Below are positions 16,774-28,609 of a stretch of DNA of 42,583 nt, piece by piece. The DNA comes from Myxococcales bacterium (GTDB lineage: Bacteria > Myxococcota_A > Polyangia > Polyangiales > Ga0077539): positions 1 through 42,583 of the forward strand of contig JAUSAZ010000098.1 of NCBI GenBank assembly GCA_030652255.1. Direction: 5' to 3'. The position numbers were made by a program, and so were the translations under genes. The notes below the pieces were generated by a model that saw nothing but the letters and a program-made list of their open reading frames with translations, was not told the origin of the DNA and made no database searches. Positions within the stretch are counted from its first letter, which is position 1. Each line of letters starts with the position of its first letter.

Positions 16774-16830
16774 GGGGTGGCGGCGGGGTGGCGGCGGGGT
16801 GGCGGCGGAGGTGGCGGCGGGGGTGGCGGT
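16774..16830. repeat. G-rich tandem repeat between divergent genes
   Basis: Three exact 11-nt units GGGGTGGCGGC (16774-16806) are followed by two 12-nt variants (16807-16830) and a further GGGG. The plus strand carries at least four G-runs and could form a G-quadruplex. The repeat lies 91 nt before ATG 16922 and 116 nt before the divergent ATG 16657. The rest of the 16658-16921 gap holds an AT-rich patch near 16743-16765 and no gene that I can support. Confidence 0.8.
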
Positions 16831-16921
16831 GGGGCCCGCGCCCGCTACTGCCGCCGACCCACAGGGTCCGGACGCCAGAAACACCCGCTCCCCGCCGCCG
16901 CGGTGGTAGCCGTGTCGCCCG

Positions 16922-17602
16922 ATGATCTCCCCCGCTCACGAGCGCGCCCTCACCGTCTCTCCCACCGCCGATCCCACCCGCGTGCGCACCCACGACGGCG
17001 TCGTGCTCGCCGCACCACCGGGCTGGGCGCTGCTCCCGCCGGGCGACGCCGGGCTCACCCGCCGGGTGAAGGCCTCCGGCCCCGCGTGGACCGTCGTCGA
17101 GCGCAAGGGCAACAAGAACTTCTCCCGCGGCGTGTGGGCCCCCGCCGCGCACATCGACGCCGCCCGCGGCGACCTCGACGTCGAGCGCGCGAAGCCCGCC
17201 TACGCCCGTCGCCTCGCCGCCGACGCGAAGCGCCGCGAGGTCGCCCAGGGTGAGTACGTCGCCAACTTCGAGGCCGAGGTGCTGGCCTTCCTGCGCTTCG
17301 CGCCCGCGTGGTCGGAGAAGGGCCGCGCGCTCGCCCGCGCGGTCACCGCCCACGCCACCCCGGTGGGCAGCGGAACCGTCGCCCGCACCGAGCGCATCCC
17401 CGTCGCCCAGCGCGCCGAGAGCGCGGTCATCGCGTGGATGCGCCACCAGACCACCGCCTACGACTCGATGAAGATCGCCCGCGTGAAGGGCGAGCGCCGC
17501 GCCGTGCGCCGGGAGCTCGCCGAGATCGCCCGCGCCGTGCTCGACCTGCACCGACGGGATCTCCCGCACGCGGCGGCATGCCCGCTCTGCCGCGCGCTCT
17601 GA
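16922..17602 (+). CDS. DUF2293 domain protein
   Basis: 226 residues, soluble. The C-terminal half carries the DUF2293 signature: HATPVGSGTVARTERIPVAQRAESAVIAWMRHQTTAYD, then RVKGERRAVRRELAEIA (about 140-205). The biochemical role of the domain is not known to me; it is highly basic and may contact nucleic acid, which is inference. The N-terminal half (about 20-110) is a separate unrecognised segment. The tail ends with CPLCRAL, a CxxC-like pair. A TAGCCG element lies 9 nt before the ATG, in the same position as other leaderless -10 boxes, but I see no -35. Confidence 0.85.
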   Translation: MISPAHERALTVSPTADPTRVRTHDGVVLAAPPGWALLPPGDAGLTRRVKASGPAWTVVERKGNKNFSRGVWAPAAHIDAARGDLDVERAKPAYARRLAADAKRREVAQGEYVANFEAEVLAFLRFAPAWSEKGRALARAVTAHATPVGSGTVARTERIPVAQRAESAVIAWMRHQTTAYDSMKIARVKGERRAVRRELAEIARAVLDLHRRDLPHAAACPLCRAL

Positions 17603-17642
17603 CGTCGCGGAGGTGCTCCGCTTCGTGCCGGGCACTCCTTCG

Positions 17643-18677
17643 TCAGCGAAACAGCGTGGGCAGGGCCGCGATGAGGCTCGCGCAGTCAGCCCCGGGGGGG
17701 AGGCGCGCGAGCGTCACGGCGTTGGCCGCGGCGGACGTGTCGACGGCGCTCGGGAGGTCGGTCTCCAGCGTACGCACCGAGGCGCCGACGGTGCGCTGGG
17801 TGCTGCCCGCGGGGTTGTTCACCGCGCGCGGCGCGCCGGCGGCGTCCCAGTCGCCATCGAGGGCGCCACGCTGCGCCTGCACGACGTAGACGAACCCGTT
17901 GACGATCAGGCTCTGGATGCGCACCGAGACGCCGGGGTTGCCGTCGCCGTCGGCGTCGTAGACCCGGGGGTCGGAGGCCGCGGCGGGCAGCATCTCCTCG
18001 GCGGAGGTCGTCGGCCGCCAGCCGACGGCGAGCGTGCGGGCCGCGCGCTGCCAGCGCCAGGCGGCGCCGACGCGCACGAAGCGCAGGGCCGCGGTGGCCG
18101 GCGCGACGGACTGGACCGCGCGGTCTTCGAGGGAGGTCTGTCCGAGCGTCGAGCGATCGAAGGTGACGCGGCACGCCCGCTCCGTGATCGACAGCTCACC
18201 CGCGGGCGCGCGGGTGATCACCGCGAGCCCGAACGCGCTGCTGCTCGTGCGCACCATCCCGATGATCGGCGCGGTCTGCACGGTGGTGCCGCGCACCCGG
18301 GTCGCCCACGTTCCGACGAGGGCGTCGACCAGGGAGGCGGGAGGACGGTCGACCACGCCTGCGTCGGGCATCGCGACCGGGACGTCGGTCTGAACGACCG
18401 GGACGTCGGTCTGAACGACCGGGATGTCGGTCTGAACGACCGGGGCATCGGTCTGCACCGCCGGGGCATCGGTCTGCACCGCGGGGACGTCGATGGTCAG
18501 CGGTGCGTCGAGCGGCGCGATCGGGGCGTCGGAGCTGCTCACATCGAGCGCGGTCGAGGCGTCGGTCGGCGCCCCGCGGTCGGTCGTGGCGGCGTCGGTC
18601 ACGGCGGGGAGGTTGATCTCGTTGGGGGAGCAGGCGGCCAGGCAGACGAGCAGTGGGCCGACGGTGATGCGACGCAT
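17643..18677 (-). CDS. Lipoprotein with VQTDVP heptad repeats, unknown function
   Basis: 344 residues. A short lipoprotein signal (MRRITVGPLLVCLAAC, lipobox LAAC, Cys16) is followed by an Asp/Pro/Val-rich linker with five near-identical seven-residue repeats of the form PVVQTDV (about 67-101), then a soluble domain from about 115. The repeats look like a flexible stalk that holds the domain off the membrane. The domain (ALVGTWATRVRGTTVQT, ERACRVTFDRSTLGQTSLEDRAVQ, RVYDADGDGNPGVSVRIQSLIVNGFVYVVQAQ) has an Asp-rich DADGDGNPG turn that could bind calcium. I do not recognise the family. The ATG at 18677 has CATCCT 7 nt upstream, placed like other leaderless -10 elements. Confidence 0.8.
   Translation of the reverse strand: MRRITVGPLLVCLAACSPNEINLPAVTDAATTDRGAPTDASTALDVSSSDAPIAPLDAPLTIDVPAVQTDAPAVQTDAPVVQTDIPVVQTDVPVVQTDVPVAMPDAGVVDRPPASLVDALVGTWATRVRGTTVQTAPIIGMVRTSSSAFGLAVITRAPAGELSITERACRVTFDRSTLGQTSLEDRAVQSVAPATAALRFVRVGAAWRWQRAARTLAVGWRPTTSAEEMLPAAASDPRVYDADGDGNPGVSVRIQSLIVNGFVYVVQAQRGALDGDWDAAGAPRAVNNPAGSTQRTVGASVRTLETDLPSAVDTSAAANAVTLARLPPGADCASLIAALPTLFR
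18375..18479. repeat. Five 21-nt tandem repeats inside a lipoprotein gene
   Basis: Five consecutive 21-nt units (18375, 18396, 18417, 18438, 18459) differ by a few bases and encode the PVVQTDV heptads on the minus strand. There are no spacers. Copy number is likely to vary between strains by slippage. Confidence 0.9.
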
Positions 18678-18765
18678 GGGCGGTAGGATGCTCGACGCCC
18701 TGTCCAGTTGCGGACCGGGCGCGGGCGCGAGGGAAGGCACCGACCGGGGCTGGGCTGGTCCCGGG

Positions 18766-18795
18766 TTGCGCCGCGGGGAGGGGTTCCAGTAGGTT
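18766..18795 (+). promoter_or_regulatory. Leaderless promoter of the lipoprotein-permease operon
   Basis: TTGCGC (18766-18771), 18 nt, TAGGTT (18790-18795), then 11 nt to ATG 18807. It would drive the lipoprotein and the two overlapping permease genes. Confidence 0.55.
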
Positions 18796-18806
18796 CCGCG
18801 CGCCCG

Positions 18807-19241
18807 ATGATGCCCCGTACCCTCCGAGTGCTCGCGCTGCTCCTCGCCGTCGGCCTGTCCGCGGGGGCCTGCAAGAAGGCCATCGGCGACAGCTGCACGG
18901 CCTCTACCGACTGCAGCGCGCAGGGCGACCGGCAGTGCGACGTCTCCCAGGCCGACGGGTACTGCACCCTCCAGGGCTGCGACCCCAACGGCTGCCCCGA
19001 CGAGGCCCTCTGCGTCGGCTTCGACGCCCACGCGCCCCGCCTCGAGCGCCGCTACTGCATGGCCGCCTGCGACGTCGACGACGACTGCCGCACCCCCGAG
19101 TACCGCTGCGTGCGCCCCGACCCGCGCGCCTGCGTCAACACCGCCAACGACACCGGCACGCTCCCCGACGGGCGCTCGTGCAACGTGCTCATCGACACCA
19201 TCACCCGCGCCGCGGGCTACTGCGCGCCCGCAGTCCAGTGA
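18807..19241 (+). CDS. Cys-rich lipoprotein coupled to an ABC permease pair
   Basis: 144 residues: MMPRT, hydrophobic LRVLALLLAVGLSAGAC (lipobox AGAC, Cys20), then a compact mature part with about 14 cysteines in pairs (GDSCTASTDCSAQGDRQCD, GYCTLQGCDPNGCPDEALC, YCMAACDVDDDCRT). These are the disulfide-knot repeats common in myxobacterial surface lipoproteins. The last four bases overlap the GTG of the DppB-type permease, so translation is coupled. It bears no resemblance to DppA-type substrate-binding proteins, so whether it serves the transporter is open. Confidence 0.82.
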   Translation: MMPRTLRVLALLLAVGLSAGACKKAIGDSCTASTDCSAQGDRQCDVSQADGYCTLQGCDPNGCPDEALCVGFDAHAPRLERRYCMAACDVDDDCRTPEYRCVRPDPRACVNTANDTGTLPDGRSCNVLIDTITRAAGYCAPAVQ

Positions 19242-20176
19242 GCCCGCTGGCGTTCCTGCTCCGACGCGTCGGGGCGGGGGCGCTCACCGTCCTCGCGGTC
19301 GCCTCGCTCAGCTTCGTCGCCATCCACGCGCTGCCCGGTGACCCGGCCGACGTCCTCCTCGACGAGACCGCCACCACGGCCGACCGCCTCGCCCTCCGCC
19401 ACGCCCTGCACCTCGACGACCCGCTGCCCGTGCAGTACCTCCGCTTCCTGGGCGACCTGGCCTTCCGGGGCATGGGGCAGTCCTTCGTGCACCGCGACCG
19501 CACGGCCTTCTCCGAGGTGCTCGCCGTGTGGCCCTCCACCGTCGCGCTCGCCCTCTGCGCCGTGCTCGTCGCCTGGACCATCGCCATCCCCCTCGCGATG
19601 CTCGCCGCCACCCGCCCGGGCACCCGCACCGACGCCGCCGTCGGCGTGCTCTCCCTCCTTGGCATGGCCCTCCCGTCCCTCTGGATCGGCCCCATGCTGG
19701 TGCTCCTCTTCTGCGTCGCGCTCCCGTGGCTGCCCTTCCCGGGCCCCGACGCCAGCGGCCCCGCCTCGCTGGTGCTCCCCTCGCTCACCCTCGGCGCCGG
19801 CCTCGCGGGCATCCTCACCCGCATGGGCCGCGGCGCACTTCGCGAAGTGCTTCGCGAACCGTACATCGCCACCGCCCGCGCCAAGGGGCTCCGCGAGTCC
19901 ACGGTGCTCATCCGCCACGCCCTGCGCACCGCGCTCGTGCCCCTGTTGACCGTGGGCGGCGCGCAGCTCTCGGCGCTCCTCGGCGGCGCGGTGGTCACCG
20001 AGCGCATCTTCGAGCGCCCGGGCCTCGGGCTGCTCTTCCTGGAGGCGCTCCTGCGCCGCGACGTGCCAGTGGTGCTGGCCTGCGTGGTGGCCTTCGGCAT
20101 CACCGTCGCGGTCATCCAGCTGGTGATCGACCTGCTCTACGCCGTCGTCGACCCGCGCATCCGGGTGGCGGCGTGA
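19238..20176 (+). CDS. DppB/OppB-type ABC transporter permease
   Basis: 312-residue inner-membrane permease of the peptide/nickel class. The N-terminal segment LRRVGAGALTVLAVASLSFVAIHALPGDPADVLL is typical of DppB (TM1 then HxLPGDP). The periplasmic region is followed by five more TM segments, and the cytoplasmic EAA loop reads REPYIATARAKGLRESTVLIRHALR, the ATPase contact site. The tail ends with the usual LLYAVVDPRIRV. It starts at a GTG that overlaps the lipoprotein stop (GTGA), and its own stop overlaps the next gene the same way. Neither a substrate-binding protein nor an ATPase gene is present in the window. Confidence 0.93.
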   Translation: MSPLAFLLRRVGAGALTVLAVASLSFVAIHALPGDPADVLLDETATTADRLALRHALHLDDPLPVQYLRFLGDLAFRGMGQSFVHRDRTAFSEVLAVWPSTVALALCAVLVAWTIAIPLAMLAATRPGTRTDAAVGVLSLLGMALPSLWIGPMLVLLFCVALPWLPFPGPDASGPASLVLPSLTLGAGLAGILTRMGRGALREVLREPYIATARAKGLRESTVLIRHALRTALVPLLTVGGAQLSALLGGAVVTERIFERPGLGLLFLEALLRRDVPVVLACVVAFGITVAVIQLVIDLLYAVVDPRIRVAA

Positions 20177-20982
20177 GCGGCGTGAGCAACGTCCGCGCGC
20201 GCCTGGGGCTGCCCCTCGTCGGGCTCTTCACCTCCCTGGCCGTGGCGGGCCCGTGGGTGTCGCCGCGCTCGCCGCGCGCCATCGACCTCGCCCACGTCCT
20301 CGAGGGGCCTGGCCCGCAGCACCTCCTGGGCACGGCGGACAACGGCGTCGACGTGCTCGCGGTGATCCTCCACGGGGCGCGCCTCGCGGGCGTGGTCTCG
20401 ATCTCCACGGTGGCCATCTCGCTGCTCGTCGGAACCCTCCTCGGCGGCGGCGCGGCCTTCGTCGGCGGGCGCGTCGGCGCGGTGGCGGCGCGGGTCACCG
20501 ACGCGGCGCAGTCGTTCCCCTCGGTGCTGGTCAACATGGCCGTGCTCGCCCTCGTGGCGCGCCCCGGGGTGCTGCACCTCATCGCGGCGCTCTCGGTCAC
20601 CGGCTGGGTGGGCTACGCCCGCGTGGCGCGCGCCGAGGTGCTGCGCCTCCGAGAGCGGGAGTTCGTCACGGCCGCGCGGGCGATGGGGGCGCTCCCGGCG
20701 CGCGTCTTCTTCCGCCACGTGCTGCCCAACGCCTCAGGCCCGCTGGTGGTGCAGGCCACCTTCGGGCTCGGCGCGGTGGTGCTCGCGGAGGCGGCGCTGT
20801 CCTTCCTCGGCCTCGGGCCGGGCGCCTCGGCCTCGTGGGGCGCGCTGCTCGACCAGGGTACGGCGCACCTGCTCCAGGCGCCGCGCCTCGCGGTGACCGC
20901 CGGGCTCGCCATCACCATCACGGTGCTGGGCTTCAACCTCACCGGCGACTGGCTCCGCGACCGCTTCGACCCGCGGGGCTGA
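20173..20982 (+). CDS. DppC/OppC-type ABC transporter permease
   Basis: 269-residue partner permease. TM1 is followed by WVSPRSPRAIDL and HLLGTADNGVDVLAVILHGAR, the DppC hallmark (HLLGTDxxGRDVLSR). The EAA loop is REFVTAARAMGALPARVFFRHVLPNA, and AEAALSFLGLGPGASASWGALL closes the family pattern. With the preceding DppB-type gene it would form the membrane channel of a peptide, metal or opine importer. It starts at GTG 20173 through a 4-nt overlap. No ATPase genes follow: the next gene on this strand is an unrelated lipoprotein after a 114-nt gap. Confidence 0.93.
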   Translation: MSGVSNVRARLGLPLVGLFTSLAVAGPWVSPRSPRAIDLAHVLEGPGPQHLLGTADNGVDVLAVILHGARLAGVVSISTVAISLLVGTLLGGGAAFVGGRVGAVAARVTDAAQSFPSVLVNMAVLALVARPGVLHLIAALSVTGWVGYARVARAEVLRLREREFVTAARAMGALPARVFFRHVLPNASGPLVVQATFGLGAVVLAEAALSFLGLGPGASASWGALLDQGTAHLLQAPRLAVTAGLAITITVLGFNLTGDWLRDRFDPRG

Positions 20983-21096
20983 CATCGGCCCCGTCGAGGG
21001 AGGGGCGCCGCGAGACACACCCCGGGGGAGCGGGTAGGGTGCCGCCCCCGCGCGGGCGCTTCAGCCCGTCGGGTCGGTTCCTACCTCACGTCGGAG

Positions 21097-22221
21097 ATGA
21101 TGTTCATGGGCTTCTTGATGCGGGTTTCGTTCGCGTTGTCGGTGATGGCTGCGGTGGTCGGGTGCGGTCCCGCCTCCGGGGGAGGGACGACGACCACCGG
21201 GTGTGTCCCGGGCGTGACCCAGGCCTGCCTCTGTCCGGGCGGCGCGATGGGCGTCCAGACCTGCAACGCGGGCGGCAGCGGCTTCGACGCCTGCGCGGGC
21301 TGTCCGGTGCTCGACGCCGGCGTCGACTCCGGGTCCACGGCCACCCCCGACGCGGCTTGCACCCCCAACTGCACCGGCCGCGTGTGCGGCGACAACGGCT
21401 GCGGCGGCACCTGCGGGGGCTGTCCCGCGGGCCAGGCGTGCAACGCCGGGGTATGCGCTCCGAGCACCTGCACGCCCAGCTGCAACGGCCGGGTGTGCGG
21501 CTCCGACGGCTGCGGCGGGATGTGCGGCACCTGCGCCGGCGGCGGCTCGTGCAACGCCATGACGGGCCAGTGCTGCACCCCCAACTGCGCCGGGCGCTCG
21601 TGCGGCACCGACGGCTGCGGCGGCATCTGCGGCAGCTGCCCGGCGGGGCTCGTCTGCGACTCCGTGCGCGGCTCGTGCACGCCCACCTGCACGCCCACCT
21701 GCGCGGGCCGCAACTGCGGGCCCGACAACTGCGGCACCGGGTCGTGCGGCAGCTGCCTCGGCGGCCAGGCCTGCTCCCCGTCGGGCACCTGCGTCTCGGC
21801 CTGCTTCGCCCAGGTAGGTGACACCTGCGCCACGGACGCCGACTGCTGCGCCGACCGCGGCGTGACCACCCGCTGCGTGCGCCTCACCGGCGTGGGCACC
21901 GTGTGCACCGCCGCGTGCGCCAACAACTCCGACTGCGTGAGCGGCTGCTGCGCGCCCCTCAACGACGGCACCCGGGCGTGCAACGTCTCCCTCTTCTGCG
22001 CCAGCAACGCGGCCTGCTTCGCCCCCGTCGGCGGCACCTGCTCGGGCGACGCCGACTGCTGCCGCGAGACCACCGGCCTGCGCAACCCCACGGCGTGCAC
22101 CTGCGTCGGGGCCAACTGCGCCTGCGCGGCCCTCTGCAGCCAGAACGCCGACTGCGCCAGCGGCTGCTGCGCGCGCCGCACCGACGGCGTCCGCGTCTGC
22201 GCGGCGGCCACCGCCTGCTGA
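21097..22221 (+). CDS. Cys-rich repeat lipoprotein, surface protein
   Basis: 374 residues. The lipoprotein signal ends in AAVVGC. Residues about 88-235 hold four tandem repeats of the pattern CTPxCxGRxCGxDGCGGxCGxC, each closed by a short CxAGxxC loop. The C-terminal third has two longer units (CFAQVGDTCATDADCC, CFAPVGGTCSGDADCC, each followed by SGCCA). Nearly all residues in the pattern besides Cys and Gly vary, as expected for disulfide-knotted surface repeats. Function is unknown; adhesion or structural display is inference. Start is uncertain: GGAG at 21093-21096 is best placed for the in-frame ATG at 21106. A -10-like TAGGGT lies at 21035-21040. It abuts the convergent TrkA-N gene with no spacer. 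Confidence 0.85.
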   Translation: MMFMGFLMRVSFALSVMAAVVGCGPASGGGTTTTGCVPGVTQACLCPGGAMGVQTCNAGGSGFDACAGCPVLDAGVDSGSTATPDAACTPNCTGRVCGDNGCGGTCGGCPAGQACNAGVCAPSTCTPSCNGRVCGSDGCGGMCGTCAGGGSCNAMTGQCCTPNCAGRSCGTDGCGGICGSCPAGLVCDSVRGSCTPTCTPTCAGRNCGPDNCGTGSCGSCLGGQACSPSGTCVSACFAQVGDTCATDADCCADRGVTTRCVRLTGVGTVCTAACANNSDCVSGCCAPLNDGTRACNVSLFCASNAACFAPVGGTCSGDADCCRETTGLRNPTACTCVGANCACAALCSQNADCASGCCARRTDGVRVCAAATAC

Positions 22222-23331
22222 TCACCCCCGCGCGACGACCGGCCCGAGGTCCGTGCGCCCCGCCGCCGACACCGGCGGAATACGCTCTCCCGTAAAGCCC
22301 CGAAGCTCCAGGTAGTCAGGGTACATCCCCTGCAGCGTCACGACCTCGCCCAGCCGGAAGCGGTGGCCAGGCGCCGGGTGCAGCGGTGGGTCGGCGCGGA
22401 AGCGCACGCAGAGCGTCACCACCCGGTAGCGCTGCTGGAGCTCGGCCACGGTGAGCGCCGCGAGCGCGTCGGTCACCCGGAAGTCCGACACCACCATCAG
22501 CCGGTCGCCCACGTGGAAGCTGTGGGCGATGCGCGGGTCGAGCGCCGAGAGGGCGAGCGCCGGGGCGGCGAGGGCCGAGCTCGACAGCACCTCGGCCTGG
22601 AAGGCGTCGCGCACCCGCGCGCCGAGGTCGTCGTCGAAGAGCCGGAGCACCACCCGGATGGCGGGGTTGAGCCGCCGCGCGTCGAGGGCGGTGTTGAGGT
22701 TGGCGAGGTCGTCGTCGGTGGCGCACACGATCGCCGCCGCGTGCTGCACGTTCACCCGCTGGAGCGCCTGCGGGCTCTTCACGTCGTCGATGAGCACCGG
22801 CACGTCGTGGGCCTGGAGCACCGCGATGAAGGCCGCGTCGGGGCGCTTCTCGATCACCACCACCTCGTGGCCCAGCTCCAGGAGCTGCGCGGCGACGCGG
22901 TAGCCCACGCGGCCGGCGCCGCAGACGATGACGTGCGCGCGCAGGGTCTCGGAGATCACGGTGATCCACTCCTTGTCGTGGTTCTGTCGGGCGAAGAAGA
23001 GGTAGGCGAAGCGCACCACGCCGTCGGCGATGACCGCGATGCCGAAGGGCGGCAGCGCAAAGTTGAGCAGCTCCAGGAAGACGTTGCCCACGTAGGGGAG
23101 CGAGGGCTGCCCGAACATGAGGAAGTACGTGTGGTGCAGCGCCTCCCCGAAGGAGATGCGCCCCCCGGCCGGGCTCCGGTAGAGCGCCTTGAACACCATC
23201 GGCACTCCGCCGAAGAACACCACGGCCATCGCGAGCGTGAGCCGGAAGCGCTTGAGCAGGGCGAGCAGGTAGCGCACCCGCGCGCGCAGCCGGCGGCGCC
23301 TCGGCGGCGGCAGCGTCGCGAGGTGGGTCAT
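22222..23331 (-). CDS. Two-TM protein with TrkA-N (RCK) domain, ion-channel-like
   Basis: 369 residues. TM1 (about 30-50), a pore-like re-entrant segment (EALHHTYFLMFGQPSLPYVGN, about 64-84) and TM2 (about 85-113) are followed by an NAD-binding RCK domain starting VIVCGAGRVGYRVAAQLLELGHEVVVIEK (about 134-162) and a TrkA-C-like tail. The layout is that of prokaryotic K+ channels, but the TVGYG selectivity filter is absent; that position reads FGQPSLPYVGN. It is therefore either a channel with different selectivity or a nucleotide-sensing membrane protein. It lies 16 nt after dnaE on the same strand and is probably co-transcribed with it, an unusual pairing. Confidence 0.85.
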   Translation of the reverse strand: MTHLATLPPPRRRRLRARVRYLLALLKRFRLTLAMAVVFFGGVPMVFKALYRSPAGGRISFGEALHHTYFLMFGQPSLPYVGNVFLELLNFALPPFGIAVIADGVVRFAYLFFARQNHDKEWITVISETLRAHVIVCGAGRVGYRVAAQLLELGHEVVVIEKRPDAAFIAVLQAHDVPVLIDDVKSPQALQRVNVQHAAAIVCATDDDLANLNTALDARRLNPAIRVVLRLFDDDLGARVRDAFQAEVLSSSALAAPALALSALDPRIAHSFHVGDRLMVVSDFRVTDALAALTVAELQQRYRVVTLCVRFRADPPLHPAPGHRFRLGEVVTLQGMYPDYLELRGFTGERIPPVSAAGRTDLGPVVARG

Positions 23332-23347
23332 CGCAGCGGGCGCTCCG

Positions 23348-28351
<5,004 letters not shown>

Positions 28352-28358
28352 CCGTGTC

Positions 28359-28387
28359 GCGGTAGCACGCGACCCCGTGCGACCCAA
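28359..28387 (-). promoter_or_regulatory. Leaderless promoter of dnaE
   Basis: On the minus strand TTGGGT (28387-28382), 17 nt, TACCGC (28364-28359), then 7 nt to ATG 28351. Confidence 0.45.
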
Positions 28388-28444
28388 CTTCCCCGCGTCA
28401 AAACGCTGCGTCATGACTGCCGCTGGAGCGACGTCATCCGCTAG

Positions 28445-28474
28445 TTGAACGGGCGTCAGTTTCGATGCTAGAGA
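28445..28474 (+). promoter_or_regulatory. Promoter of the 385-residue lipoprotein gene
   Basis: TTGAAC (28445-28450), 18 nt, TAGAGA (28469-28474). The predicted transcript start near 28481 leaves a leader of about 130 nt, unlike the leaderless genes in this window. Confidence 0.5.
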
Positions 28475-28549
28475 GCCGAGCGCGTCGTCGGGTGCTCACG
28501 GCCTGCGCGGCGTGCCGCCATCAGGAAGCGTCTTGCTTTCCCGATGGGC

Positions 28550-28568
28550 CGCACGCCTAGCGCGTGCG
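28550..28568 (+). promoter_or_regulatory. Hairpin in the long leader of the lipoprotein mRNA
   Basis: CGCACGC and GCGTGCG form a perfect 7-bp stem with a 5-nt loop, 41 nt before ATG 28610. GAGGAG (28596-28601), a strong ribosome site, lies downstream and outside the stem. A role in mRNA stability or control is possible but unproven. Confidence 0.35.
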
Positions 28569-28609
28569 TGCTCCGCGGGCACTTCAACCATCGTAGAGGA
28601 GTTCGACAC

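Noticed and set aside
18375..18479. Regular short repeats that could suggest a CRISPR array.
   Set aside because: The 21-nt units have no spacers and encode in-frame PVVQTDV heptads.
21081..22211. A 376-codon minus-strand Gln/Pro-rich frame opposite the Cys-rich lipoprotein.
   Set aside because: It is the mirror of the Cys/Gly repeats; the plus-strand frame has a lipobox and ordered Cys spacing.
28352..28414. Upstream 21-codon extension of dnaE to an ATG at 28414.
   Set aside because: It lies across a TTGGGT-N17-TACCGC promoter and has no homology; the PHP domain begins at MSEPEFVHLHVHS.
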